The position numbers were made by a program, and so were the translations under genes. Source: Xanthomarina spongicola (lineage in GTDB: Bacteria > Bacteroidota > Bacteroidia > Flavobacteriales > Flavobacteriaceae). From it: DNA of 64,000 nt. Below, in pieces: positions 1 to 8,129 of this stretch. Position 1 is the stretch's first letter; every line of letters starts with the position of its first letter. Under the pieces are notes generated by a model that ran no database searches, was not told the DNA's origin, and worked only from the letters and a program-made list of their open reading frames with translations. The stretch covers positions 67,001 to 131,000 of the forward strand of contig NZ_QGGP01000002.1 in the NCBI RefSeq assembly GCF_003148645.1. Direction: 5' to 3'.

Positions 1-433
1 CCAATCGATGTGTTTCAATAAACATAGGATTAACAATTTGATCCTTTACAGCCAGATATGCTGGATTAAATCTTTCAACATGCCCTACTTGCCCACGAAT
101 ATTGTGTTGTGCTAAAAGTTCTCTAATATGCTCGGCTTCTTCAACCGTATTTGTAATAGGCTTTTCAATAAAAATATGTTTACCTTTATCTATGGCTTTA
201 ATGGCACATTCGTAATGCGAAAGCGTTGGTGTAACAATATCCACCATGTCAACAGCATCAATTAAAGCATCAATAGAATTGAAGTATTTATAACCAAATT
301 CTGCCTCAATTTTTTTTGCATATGTTTCATCTGCATCATAAAAACCAACCAATTCATATTTTTCAGATTGATTAAGAAGTCTTAAATGAATTTTCCCAAG
401 GTGTCCAGCACCTAGAACTCCAGCTTTTAGCAT
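1..433 (-). CDS. Gfo/Idh/MocA family oxidoreductase, N-terminal part
   Basis: NAD(P)-dependent dehydrogenase of the Gfo/Idh/MocA family, cut by the left window edge, so the C-terminal substrate domain is missing. My translation from the ATG at 433 begins MLKAGVLGAGHLGKIH, a Rossmann nucleotide-binding loop (GxGxxG). It continues with the acidic FYDAD turn at the end of the second strand, then VDIVTPTLSHYE, and then FIEKPIT, whose EKP lysine is the family's conserved catalytic-site motif. The substrate cannot be told from this part. The gene is divergent from pcm. A TAnnTTTG promoter box lies just upstream. Confidence 0.88.
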   Translation of the reverse strand, partial: MLKAGVLGAGHLGKIHLRLLNQSEKYELVGFYDADETYAKKIEAEFGYKYFNSIDALIDAVDMVDIVTPTLSHYECAIKAIDKGKHIFIEKPITNTVEEAEHIRELLAQHNIRGQVGHVERFNPAYLAVKDQIVNPMFIETHRL

Positions 434-449
434 GATTTTACGTTTTCAA

Positions 450-457
450 CAAAAATA
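450..457 (-). promoter_or_regulatory. -7 box upstream of the oxidoreductase
   Basis: On the minus strand this reads TATTTTTG, an exact match to the Bacteroidota TAnnTTTG -7 element, 16 bases before the ATG at 433. I see no clear TTG at the -33 position, so this is a half-supported promoter. Confidence 0.45.
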
Positions 458-522
458 AGATTTTACTTTTAGAAATAGGATAATAGAAAATAGAAATTAA
501 TTGAAAGTTTAAAACTTTAAAC

Positions 523-553
523 TTTGAACTTGTTGCTTATTGAATTATTTTAG
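523..553 (+). promoter_or_regulatory. Bacteroidota sigma-A-type promoter of pcm
   Basis: TTTG at 523-526, a 19-base spacer, then TATTTTAG at 546-553, one mismatch from TAnnTTTG. Transcription would start near 557-560. That places the predicted mRNA start after the TTG at 556 and favours the TTG at 574 as the pcm start. Confidence 0.5.
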
Positions 554-573
554 CCTTGAAAATTCACCTACCA

Positions 574-1215
574 TTGAAAGATACTTTTAAACATAAAGGA
601 TTAAGACAACAACTTGTTGAAACTATAAAAAGCAAAGGCATTAAAAATGATAAAGTTTTAGAGGCTATTGGTAAGATTCCACGACATTTATTCATGGATT
701 CCGGTTTTTTAGACCACGCTTATCAAGACAAAGCGTTTCCTATTGCTGCAGATCAAACTATATCTCAGCCATATACTGTAGCTTTTCAAACAGAATTATT
801 GCAAGTAAAACCAGGAGATAAAATATTAGAAATTGGTACAGGTAGTGGCTATCAAACAGCTGTTTTGTGTGAACTTGGAGCAGTAGTTTATAGTATAGAA
901 AGACAACGTGAGCTCTATAAGAAAACGAGTAAGTTTTTACCAAAATTAGGATATAGAGCCAAGAAACTTATTTTTGGTGATGGTTATATAGGCTTAAAAG
1001 CAGAAGCGCCATTTAATGGTATAATAGTAACAGCTGGTGCACCTTTTGTGCCAAAACCTCTTCTTAGTCAGTTAGCAATTAATGGTCGTTTGGTAATACC
1101 AGTTGGAGACGATATTCAAGTAATGACATTATTCATTAGAAAAGGAGTGAAAGATTTCGAAAAACATGAGTTTGGCGAATTTAGATTTGTACCTTTATTA
1201 GAAGACAAAAATTAA
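574..1215 (+). CDS. pcm: Protein-L-isoaspartate O-methyltransferase
   Basis: Cytoplasmic repair enzyme that uses S-adenosylmethionine to methylate isoaspartyl residues in aged proteins. The sequence shows the substrate-side motif TISQPY, the SAM-binding motif I EIGTGSGYQTAVL, and the later VTAGAPFVP segment, in the usual order and at usual length. No ATG exists near the N-terminus. TTG at 574 gives MKDTFKHKGLRQQL, which from memory aligns with the N-terminus of flavobacterial homologues and fits the predicted promoter. TTG at 556 would add six residues. Its stop region overlaps the convergent downstream gene by four bases. Confidence 0.95.
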   Translation: MKDTFKHKGLRQQLVETIKSKGIKNDKVLEAIGKIPRHLFMDSGFLDHAYQDKAFPIAADQTISQPYTVAFQTELLQVKPGDKILEIGTGSGYQTAVLCELGAVVYSIERQRELYKKTSKFLPKLGYRAKKLIFGDGYIGLKAEAPFNGIIVTAGAPFVPKPLLSQLAINGRLVIPVGDDIQVMTLFIRKGVKDFEKHEFGEFRFVPLLEDKN

Positions 1216-1739
1216 TCTTTAGGCAGATATTCCATTGGGATTGGATTATCTGGAGTTTCTTGAGTCCAATAAATATTTAAAACCCACCATCTTTGGCCAT
1301 CATTAAGCAATTGAATACTATTGATACCTCTCATAAAAGGTTCAGTATCGGTTTCACTATAAAAAGATTCATAGGTGCTGAAAACTTGAGTTATATTTCC
1401 AAATGTATCAACTTTCCTATAAATTTCTTTTTCAAAAAAACCATTTTCAACTAACCAAGTTCCAGAAGTATTGATATAATCTAAAGGAGTCATAAAACGA
1501 GCTTCATAAATACCTTCTTTGTTTTTTCCTGAAGGGATAAGCTTTGCATCTGGCTTGAATAAGTATTTAAATAAATCCCAATCTCTTTCTTCTCCTTTTT
1601 CACCAGAAATTACAGCATAAAGAGTTTTTATAGTGGTATCTAGTGTTTCTACTTTATACGAATATGCATCAGTGTTTTCTTGGGCATTTAATGTAAAAGA
1701 AAGTAATAATATAAATAGTAAAGAGATTAGTTTTTTCAT
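1212..1739 (-). CDS. Secreted NTF2/SnoaL-like protein
   Basis: Small exported protein of unknown function. The start at 1739 (MKKLISLLF) gives a classic Sec signal peptide ending near LNAQ; an upstream ATG at 1751 would put extra charged residues before it. The mature part, about 155 residues, has the mix of helices and strands, the aromatic pattern (RWWVLNIYW) and the DWDLFKYLF segment typical of the NTF2/SnoaL-like alpha+beta barrel, as in DUF4440-type proteins. No catalytic residues can be assigned. It converges with pcm, overlapping by four bases. The fold call is by resemblance only. Confidence 0.7.
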   Translation of the reverse strand: MKKLISLLFILLLSFTLNAQENTDAYSYKVETLDTTIKTLYAVISGEKGEERDWDLFKYLFKPDAKLIPSGKNKEGIYEARFMTPLDYINTSGTWLVENGFFEKEIYRKVDTFGNITQVFSTYESFYSETDTEPFMRGINSIQLLNDGQRWWVLNIYWTQETPDNPIPMEYLPKD

Positions 1740-1809
1740 TTTAATTAGCATTTAATGAAATTAAAATTAATGTTTTTTGAATAAAATGAGAGTTAAAAGA
1801 TTAATAATT

Positions 1810-2268
1810 CTAATTAAAACTTTTTTTAACTCTGTCCAATCTTACTTTATTCTCTCGATCTTTTATTGTGTCTCGCTTGTCAAAAAGTTTTTTACCACGT
1901 GCTAGAGATATATCAAGTTTAGCTAAGCCTTTTTCATTAATAAATAATCTGAGAGGAATAATAGTTAAACCAGTATTTTTAACCTCTTTTTCAAGTTTTT
2001 TAAGCTCTTTTTTATTTAATAAAAGTTTTCTTGTAGCTTTTGGCTTATGATTATAATAAGTTCCATAAAGATATTCTTCAATAGTCATATTAACTACAAA
2101 CAATTCACCTTGTTCATTAAATTCACAAAAACTTTCAGCAATAGAGGCTTTGCTATCTCTAATAGATTTTATTTCTGTTCCTGTTAAAACAATTCCAGCT
2201 GTATACTTATCCAGTAATTCATACTGGAATTTGGCCTTTTTGTTTTTTATGTTTACAGTTTTTTGCAT
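1810..2268 (-). CDS. smpB: SsrA-binding protein SmpB
   Basis: Partner of tmRNA in trans-translation: it carries tmRNA into stalled ribosomes so the nascent chain is tagged and released. The family pattern is complete: KKAKFQYELLDKY, the GTEIKSIRDSKASI loop, YNHKPKATRKLLLNK, and the basic C-terminal tail GKKLFDKRDTIKDRE. I choose the ATG at 2268 (MQKTVNIKNKKA); a TTG at 2277 would add three residues but lies inside the promoter -7 element. About 152 residues, normal for the family. With the promoter so close, the mRNA is probably leaderless or nearly so. Confidence 0.97.
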   Translation of the reverse strand: MQKTVNIKNKKAKFQYELLDKYTAGIVLTGTEIKSIRDSKASIAESFCEFNEQGELFVVNMTIEEYLYGTYYNHKPKATRKLLLNKKELKKLEKEVKNTGLTIIPLRLFINEKGLAKLDISLARGKKLFDKRDTIKDRENKVRLDRVKKSFN

Positions 2269-2274
2269 GTTTGC

Positions 2275-2304
2275 CAAAGGTAATTACAATAAATGAAATT
2301 ACAA
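2275..2304 (-). promoter_or_regulatory. Consensus promoter of smpB with almost no leader
   Basis: Minus strand TTG (2304-2302), a 19-base spacer, then TACCTTTG (2282-2275), a full match to TTG-N19-TAnnTTTG. Only six bases separate the box from the ATG at 2268, so the transcript should begin at or just before the start codon. Confidence 0.65.
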
Positions 2305-2337
2305 GAGTATACAATAGAGTAATAAGATTTCTGAAGT

Positions 2338-3036
2338 TTAAGCTAGTTCAAGAGCAATATCTATCATTTCTTTAAACGTTGTTTCACGTTCTTTGCTAGT
2401 AGTACGTTCGCCTGTTACTAAAGAGTCTGAAATGGTTAAAATAGTCAACGCATTTACATTATGTTTTGCAGCTACAGTATATAATCCAGCAGTTTCCATT
2501 TCAACACAAAGTACTCCAAACTTAGACCACTTTTTATAAGATTCAAAATCGTCTGCATAAAACTCGTCAGAAGTAAATACATTTCCTGCTTTAAGAGGGA
2601 TATTTTTCTTTTTTGCTACTTCAACTGCTTTTAGAAATAAGCCAAAATCTGCAGTTGGAGCATAATCTGCACCACCAAAGCGAAGCTCGTTTACACCAGA
2701 ATTAGACGATGCTGCCATTGCCAATACTATATCTCTAATTTTAACATGTTTTTGGTAAGAACCAGAACTACCAACACGAATCAGGTTTTTAACACCATAT
2801 TCTGTAATAAGCTCATGAGCATAAATGGAGATACTAGGCACTCCCATTCCTGTTCCCATTACAGATACACGTTTTCCATTGTAGGTTCCAGTAAAACCAA
2901 GCATGCCTCTAACTTTATTAAAACAAACAGGATTTTCTAAAAATGTTTCAGCAATCCATTTAGCACGAAGTGGATCTCCTGGCAGTAAAATAGTTTCAGC
3001 AATTTCACCTTTTTTTGCTTCAATATGAACACTCAT
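2338..3036 (-). CDS. deoD: Purine nucleoside phosphorylase DeoD type
   Basis: Phosphorolysis of purine (deoxy)nucleosides to base and (deoxy)ribose-1-phosphate. At 232 residues it has every active-site position of the E. coli hexameric enzyme in the same numbering: His4, Gly20, Arg24, Arg87 and Ser90 for nucleoside and phosphate, Phe159, the VEMET segment at 178-182 for ribose, and Asp204 and Arg217 as the proton-donor pair. It lies 21 bases downstream of deoC on the same strand, so the two very likely form a salvage operon feeding deoxyribose into central metabolism. Confidence 0.97.
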   Translation of the reverse strand: MSVHIEAKKGEIAETILLPGDPLRAKWIAETFLENPVCFNKVRGMLGFTGTYNGKRVSVMGTGMGVPSISIYAHELITEYGVKNLIRVGSSGSYQKHVKIRDIVLAMAASSNSGVNELRFGGADYAPTADFGLFLKAVEVAKKKNIPLKAGNVFTSDEFYADDFESYKKWSKFGVLCVEMETAGLYTVAAKHNVNALTILTISDSLVTGERTTSKERETTFKEMIDIALELA

Positions 3037-3057
3037 AAGTTTAAATGTATTAGTTAG

Positions 3058-3729
3058 TTAATAGCCTGAATTCTGTAGAGTTGATTTGGTATTAGTAACA
3101 ATAGTTATACCTGATGAGGTTCCAATTCTATCTGCTCCAGCATCAATATATTTCATAGCAGTTTCAAAATCTTTTATTCCACCAGAAGCCTTTATTTTAG
3201 CTTTATCTTTAATGGTTTTTTTTATCATTTTAACTGCAGTTAAGGTTGCACCTCCTTTAGAAAAACCAGTTGAGGTTTTAATAAAATCTGCATTAGCATC
3301 TAAACAAATCTGACAAGCTTTTAGGATTTCGTTTTTAGAAAGCTCGCTAATCTCTAAAATAACTTTTAAAGGCGTTCTACCAATACCTAGTTTAACATCG
3401 CAAATATCTTTGTATACAGCTACATAATTTTTGCTTTTTAACATGCCAATATTAATCACCATATCAATCTCGTCAGCTCCATCTTCTACAGCCTTTACAG
3501 CCTCAAAAACCTTAGCTTCAGTGCTCATGGCTCCTAAAGGGAAACCAACAACAGAACACACTTTTACATTGCTTCTGGTTAATAAATGTTTTGCTAATGC
3601 TACATAGTAACTATTGACACAAACTGAATAAAAGCGATGCTGTTTAGCTTCATCACAAAGTTCTTTTATATCTGTTTTAGTGGCAGTTGGTTTTAAAAGG
3701 GTATGATCTATATAATTGCTTATGGACAT
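3058..3729 (-). CDS. deoC: Deoxyribose-phosphate aldolase
   Basis: Class I aldolase that splits deoxyribose-5-phosphate into glyceraldehyde-3-phosphate and acetaldehyde. Visible catalytic residues are Asp90 in the EIDMVINIG strand, the Schiff-base Lys151 in FIKTSTGF, and the proton-relay Lys180 in IKASGGIK. The phosphate loop is IGTSSG near residue 202. At 223 residues it has the length of the short bacterial form. It is the first gene of the deoC-deoD pair; a TATTTTTG box lies 28 bases before the ATG. Confidence 0.97.
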   Translation of the reverse strand: MSISNYIDHTLLKPTATKTDIKELCDEAKQHRFYSVCVNSYYVALAKHLLTRSNVKVCSVVGFPLGAMSTEAKVFEAVKAVEDGADEIDMVINIGMLKSKNYVAVYKDICDVKLGIGRTPLKVILEISELSKNEILKACQICLDANADFIKTSTGFSKGGATLTAVKMIKKTIKDKAKIKASGGIKDFETAMKYIDAGADRIGTSSGITIVTNTKSTLQNSGY

Positions 3730-3757
3730 GATTTGTAGATTATAGGTTAAGTTGTAG

Positions 3758-3765
3758 CAAAAATA
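3758..3765 (-). promoter_or_regulatory. -7 box of deoC-deoD
   Basis: Minus strand TATTTTTG matches TAnnTTTG and would give a leader of about 25 bases for deoC. There is no TTG at the expected -33 distance. Confidence 0.45.
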
Positions 3766-3976
3766 CGATTAACTGTTCATATTATCATTAAAAATTTTGA
3801 ACTTTATTACAATTTTATGATTATTATAATTTTTAAATCAATTAAGATTAAGCAATGTTTTTTAGTTGAAAAAAAAGTTTAAAAAATTTTACTGCGTATG
3901 TTTTTGATTTAAAGGTAGATGAAGCGTTATGGTAGCTAACATGATAATTGTCAGTATTTAGTTTTTATTATGAAGC

Positions 3977-3984
3977 TAATTTTG
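3977..3984 (+). promoter_or_regulatory. -7 box of ompW
   Basis: TAATTTTG matches TAnnTTTG, 28 bases before the ompW ATG. No good -33 TTG is seen. The rest of the 280-base gap between deoC and ompW is AT-rich, and I see nothing else in it. Confidence 0.45.
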
Positions 3985-4012
3985 TGTTAAATAATAACTA
4001 AATATTTTACCA

Positions 4013-4645
4013 ATGAAAAAAATAATTTTTAGCGCACTAATTGCATTTTTATTTGTTTTTAATGCTCAAGCACAAGACATCAACACTGAAACAACAAATG
4101 ACTATAGTAAATGGCAAGCTCGTTTTAGAGTAATAGCTGTAATTCCTTCTCCAGGAGATAATTTAGATGGTGCAGATGTAGATATTTCAACATCTTTTGT
4201 CCCAGAATTAGATTTTACATATTTCTTTACTAAGAATATTGCAGCCGAATTAATTTTAGCAACTACTAAACATGATGTAGAGGTTGGAAATCAATTTGAT
4301 AGTGCAGATTTAGGTCACGTATGGTTATTGCCACCAACGTTAAATCTACAATACCATTTCTATGCAGGAGATTTTAAACCATATTTAGGTGCAGGTATTA
4401 ATTACACCATTTTTTATGGTATAGATGCAGGTGATGTTGTAGGAATGGATTACGAAAACTCATTTGGTTTTTCTTTCCAAGCTGGAGTTGATTATAACAT
4501 AAATGACAAACTATTTTTAAATTTAGACATTAAGCAATTGTTACTTTCAACAGATGTGGATGTAGATACTGGAGAAGGCGTGTTGCCAGTAGAAGTAGAT
4601 ATAAACCCACTTGTAATAGGTGTTGGTGTTGGAATGAAGTTATAA
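4013..4645 (+). CDS. ompW: OmpW family outer-membrane protein
   Basis: Small eight-stranded outer-membrane beta-barrel. The N-terminal signal peptide ends at FNAQAQD. Family landmarks follow in order: WQARFRVIAVIP, TKNIAAELILATTKHDV, LPPTLNLQYHFY, and KPYLGAGINYTIFY, then alternating strands to a hydrophobic end at GVGMKL. These match the OmpW pattern very well; length is 210 residues. The family is thought to pass small hydrophobic molecules, but the substrate here is unknown. It is a single-gene unit closed by a strong terminator. Confidence 0.92.
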   Translation: MKKIIFSALIAFLFVFNAQAQDINTETTNDYSKWQARFRVIAVIPSPGDNLDGADVDISTSFVPELDFTYFFTKNIAAELILATTKHDVEVGNQFDSADLGHVWLLPPTLNLQYHFYAGDFKPYLGAGINYTIFYGIDAGDVVGMDYENSFGFSFQAGVDYNINDKLFLNLDIKQLLLSTDVDVDTGEGVLPVEVDINPLVIGVGVGMKL

Positions 4646-4665
4646 AATAGATTTAATAAATTTTT

Positions 4666-4693
4666 AAAAAGCCACTTATATAGTGGCTTTTTT
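4666..4693 (+). terminator. Rho-independent terminator of ompW
   Basis: An 11-base-pair stem (AAAAAGCCACT with AGTGGCTTTTT), a five-base loop and a T run, 20 bases after the ompW stop. Confidence 0.9.
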
Positions 4694-4807
4694 ATTTTAT
4701 AAAGGTTTTTAGATTGTTTTCTTTTAACTATTAAATATGTATCCTATCGAGTATAATAATTAAGTAGGATTTTATTATAAACTAATCTTTAGTAAAATAA
4801 TAAAAAC

Positions 4808-4847
4808 AAAAAGCAACGTGCCTCTTTTAAGATTTACGTTGCTTTTT
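4808..4847 (-). terminator. Rho-independent terminator of clpB
   Basis: A 12-base-pair stem (AAAAAGCAACGT with ACGTTGCTTTTT) around a 16-base loop, 51 bases past the clpB stop on the minus strand, followed by a T-rich tail in that direction. Confidence 0.85.
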
Positions 4848-4898
4848 CAATTAACTAACCAACTTATATGAAAAACGTTTGTTTTCTCGTTTTATTAT

Positions 4899-7508
4899 TT
4901 AATATTCTTCTGCTACTAAACTAGATTGATTTCTAAACACCAATTTGTTATCAAAAGCATCGAGAAGAATAATGCTATCTGTTGTAACTTCCCCAGACAA
5001 TATTTCTTTACTAAGCGCATTAAGCACTTCTTTTTGAATGACTCTTTTTACAGGTCTAGCTCCATATTCTGGATTATAACCTTTTTCAGCTAAATAAGCA
5101 ATGGCTTCTTTAGTTGCATCGAACGTAATGTTTTGTTGTGCAAGCATTTTTGTAAGGCCTTTTAATTGTAATCCAACAATGTCTGTAATATTATCTTTTG
5201 TTAGAGGAGTAAACATAATAGTGTCGTCTATTCTGTTTAAGAACTCAGGTCTTACACTTTGTTTTAATAAAGCCAATACATCAATTTTTGCTGCTTCTAT
5301 AGCAGATTCTACATCCTGAGTAGCTTCAAAACGTTCTTGAATTATAGAACTTCCCATATTAGAAGTCATAATAATTATGGTGTTTTTAAAGTCTGCAACA
5401 CGTCCTTTGTTGTCTGTTAGCCTTCCTTCATCTAAAACTTGAAGTAATATATTAAAGGTGTCTGGATGCGCTTTTTCAATTTCATCTAGTAGTACAACAG
5501 AATAAGGCTTACGTCTAACAGCTTCTGTTAATTGTCCACCTTCATCGTAGCCAACATATCCAGGAGGTGCTCCAACCAATCTACTTACAGCATGACGTTC
5601 TTGATATTCGCTCATGTCTATTCTTGTCATTGCATTTTCATCATCAAACAAGTATTCTGCTAAAGCTTTTGCTAACTCTGTTTTACCAACACCAGTTGTA
5701 CCAAGGAATAAAAAGGTTCCAATTGGTTTTTGTGGGTTTTGTAAACCAGCTCTAGAGCGTCTTACAGCATCACTTACTGCAATAATGGCTTCTTCTTGTC
5801 CAACAACACGTTTGTGTAGCTCATCTTCCAGCTTTAATAGTTTTTCACGTTCGCTTTGAATCATCTTAGTTACTGGAATTCCAGTCCATTTGGCAACTAC
5901 TTCTGCTATATCTTCATAAGTTACTTCTTCTTTAATTAACGAGCTTTCAGATTGATTTTCTTGTAATTCTTTTTGAAGTTTTTCTAAATTCTCTTGAGCT
6001 ACTTTAATTTTTCCATAGCGAATTTCAGCTACTTTACCATAATCTCCATCACGTTCAGCACGTTCGGCTTCAAGTTTAAAGTCTTCAATATTAGCTTTTG
6101 CAGTTTGAATATTATCAACTACTTCTTTTTCGCTTTTCCATTTGGCATTTATTTCATTTCGCTCTTCTTTTAAATTCGCTAAATCTGAGCGTAATGATTT
6201 TAATTTTGCCTCATCTTTTTCACGTTTAATGGCTTCAATTTCGATCTCTAATTGCATGATTTTTCTGTCTAAAACATCTAATTCTTCAGGTTTAGAGTTG
6301 ATTTCCATACGTAATTTAGATGCAGCTTCGTCCATTAAATCAATAGCCTTATCTGGTAAAAAACGATTAGTAATATAGCGTTCAGATAATTCTACTGCGC
6401 CAATAATAGCTTCGTCTTTAATTCTAACTTTATGGTGTGTTTCGTATTTTTCTTTAATTCCACGCAAAATAGAAATAGCACTTTCTGTATCTGGCTCATT
6501 GACCATAACTTTTTGAAAACGTCTTTCTAGAGCTTTGTCTTTTTCAAAGTATTTTTGATACTCATCTAACGTTGTTGCACCAATAGCTCTTAATTCGCCA
6601 CGAGCTAATGCAGGCTTTAATATATTTGCAGCATCCATGGCGCCTTGGCCACCACCAGCTCCAACAAGTGTATGAATCTCGTCTATAAACAACACAATAT
6701 CTCCATCACTTTCTGTAACTTCTTTGATTACTGCTTTTAAACGCTCTTCAAACTCTCCTTTATATTTTGCTCCAGCAATTAATGCTCCCATATCAAGGGC
6801 AAAAATTTGCTTATCGATTAAATTTTCAGGAATATCTCCATCTACAATTCTGTGTGCTAAACCTTCAGCAATGGCAGTTTTACCTGTTCCAGGTTCTCCT
6901 ACAAGAATTGGATTGTTTTTTGTTCGTCTAGATAAAATTTGAAGAATTCTACGTATTTCTTCATCACGACCTATAACAGGGTCTAATTTACCATCTCTTG
7001 CTAATTGGTTTAAATTCTTAGCGTATTTGTTTAATGAATTATAAGTCTCTTCCTGACTTTGTGATGTTACTCGGTCTCCTTTTCTTAACTCATCTATGCT
7101 CGCTAATAATTCTTTTTCTGTAGCTCCTTGATCTTTTAACATTTGAGCAATTTTACTATTGGATTTAAAAATAGCCAGGATTACATGTTCTATAGACACA
7201 TAATCATCCTTCATTTTTTTAGCAATAATTGATGCTTCGTTAAGTGTTTTTCCAGCTTCACGAGACAACATGATGTCTCCACCAGATACTTTAGCATAAC
7301 TTTCTAATTGCTTATCTACAGCCTGTAGTAAAACCGGAATATTAATATTCAGTTTTTTTAGGATAAATGGTAGTACGTTTTCATCAACTTCAGAAATGGC
7401 TTTAAAAAGATGCTCATTTTCTATTTGTTGATGCTCTAAGCTTTGAGCAAGTTGTTGTGCTTGCTGAATAGCTTCTTGCGATTTTATGGTATAATTGTTT
7501 AAGTTCAT
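4899..7508 (-). CDS. clpB: ATP-dependent chaperone ClpB
   Basis: Hexameric protein disaggregase that works with DnaK to pull apart aggregates after heat stress. Domain order is standard: double Clp N-domain (about 1-145), first AAA module with Walker A GEPGTGKT at 204-211 and Walker B VLFIDE at 272-277, the long coiled-coil middle domain (about 405-525) that distinguishes ClpB from ClpA/ClpC, then a second AAA module with Walker A GTTGVGKT at 603-610 and the small C-terminal domain. 869 residues, full length. It stands alone, divergent from the bacilliredoxin gene, with a palindrome upstream that may bind a stress regulator. Confidence 0.98.
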   Translation of the reverse strand: MNLNNYTIKSQEAIQQAQQLAQSLEHQQIENEHLFKAISEVDENVLPFILKKLNINIPVLLQAVDKQLESYAKVSGGDIMLSREAGKTLNEASIIAKKMKDDYVSIEHVILAIFKSNSKIAQMLKDQGATEKELLASIDELRKGDRVTSQSQEETYNSLNKYAKNLNQLARDGKLDPVIGRDEEIRRILQILSRRTKNNPILVGEPGTGKTAIAEGLAHRIVDGDIPENLIDKQIFALDMGALIAGAKYKGEFEERLKAVIKEVTESDGDIVLFIDEIHTLVGAGGGQGAMDAANILKPALARGELRAIGATTLDEYQKYFEKDKALERRFQKVMVNEPDTESAISILRGIKEKYETHHKVRIKDEAIIGAVELSERYITNRFLPDKAIDLMDEAASKLRMEINSKPEELDVLDRKIMQLEIEIEAIKREKDEAKLKSLRSDLANLKEERNEINAKWKSEKEVVDNIQTAKANIEDFKLEAERAERDGDYGKVAEIRYGKIKVAQENLEKLQKELQENQSESSLIKEEVTYEDIAEVVAKWTGIPVTKMIQSEREKLLKLEDELHKRVVGQEEAIIAVSDAVRRSRAGLQNPQKPIGTFLFLGTTGVGKTELAKALAEYLFDDENAMTRIDMSEYQERHAVSRLVGAPPGYVGYDEGGQLTEAVRRKPYSVVLLDEIEKAHPDTFNILLQVLDEGRLTDNKGRVADFKNTIIIMTSNMGSSIIQERFEATQDVESAIEAAKIDVLALLKQSVRPEFLNRIDDTIMFTPLTKDNITDIVGLQLKGLTKMLAQQNITFDATKEAIAYLAEKGYNPEYGARPVKRVIQKEVLNALSKEILSGEVTTDSIILLDAFDNKLVFRNQSSLVAEEY

Positions 7509-7610
7509 ATTTATTATTTATTTACATTCTTCACTATCGATCTGAATGATATTTTTATTCTTTATGTTTACACGAACTATAAGTCAATTATCTTACCAAT
7601 TCAAAAAGCA

Positions 7611-7623
7611 AGACAAAATGTCT
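7611..7623. promoter_or_regulatory. Palindrome in the clpB-ytxJ divergent promoter region
   Basis: AGACA-AAA-TGTCT, a perfect five-base-arm inverted repeat, 103 bases upstream of clpB and 117 upstream of ytxJ. Its place between a heat-shock gene and a thiol-redox gene suggests an operator, but no regulator is identified. Confidence 0.3.
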
Positions 7624-7739
7624 GAAAACTCTAATGATAGCGTGACTTTTAGTCAGTTTGTAAGATTTTATATTCGTTTCGACTTATATAAAAAATAATT
7701 TGATTTCCATGAAGATGGGAATGATAATAATATTAATCT

Positions 7740-8129
7740 ATGGGATTATTTAATAAAATATTTAGTGGTTCGTCTGAACCTAAGGAAGAAAAGCTATTGC
7801 CTTGGATTGCCTTGTCGAGAGTTGAACAATTGCAAGAAATAGCAGAAAAATCTAAAACTAAAACACAAGTTATATTTAAGCATTCTACACGTTGTGGGAT
7901 AAGTAGAATGGTTATGAAGCAGTTTGTTGATGCATATAATCAATCTGAAACTAATTTAGATTTGTATTATCTGGATTTATTAAATTACCGAGAAGTCTCT
8001 AACGAAACAGGTTATAAATTTCAAGTGATGCATGAGTCGCCTCAATTACTCATTATTAAAAATGGAGTAGTAGTAGCACATGCATCACATGGATCTATTA
8101 ACGATTTGAATTTAGATACTTTTATTTAG
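7740..8129 (+). CDS. ytxJ: YtxJ-type monothiol bacilliredoxin
   Basis: Thioredoxin-fold protein of the YtxJ/BrxC family (DUF2847), expected to remove bacillithiol from S-bacillithiolated proteins. Residues 26-125 form the fold. The active site is HSTRCGISRMV, a single cysteine where thioredoxins have CxxC, which fits a monothiol mechanism. The cis-proline region is HESPQLLII. 129 residues. Bacillithiol is made by many Flavobacteriaceae, which supports the role, although no bsh gene is in this window. Its last eight bases overlap the convergent gene. Confidence 0.85.
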   Translation: MGLFNKIFSGSSEPKEEKLLPWIALSRVEQLQEIAEKSKTKTQVIFKHSTRCGISRMVMKQFVDAYNQSETNLDLYYLDLLNYREVSNETGYKFQVMHESPQLLIIKNGVVVAHASHGSINDLNLDTFI

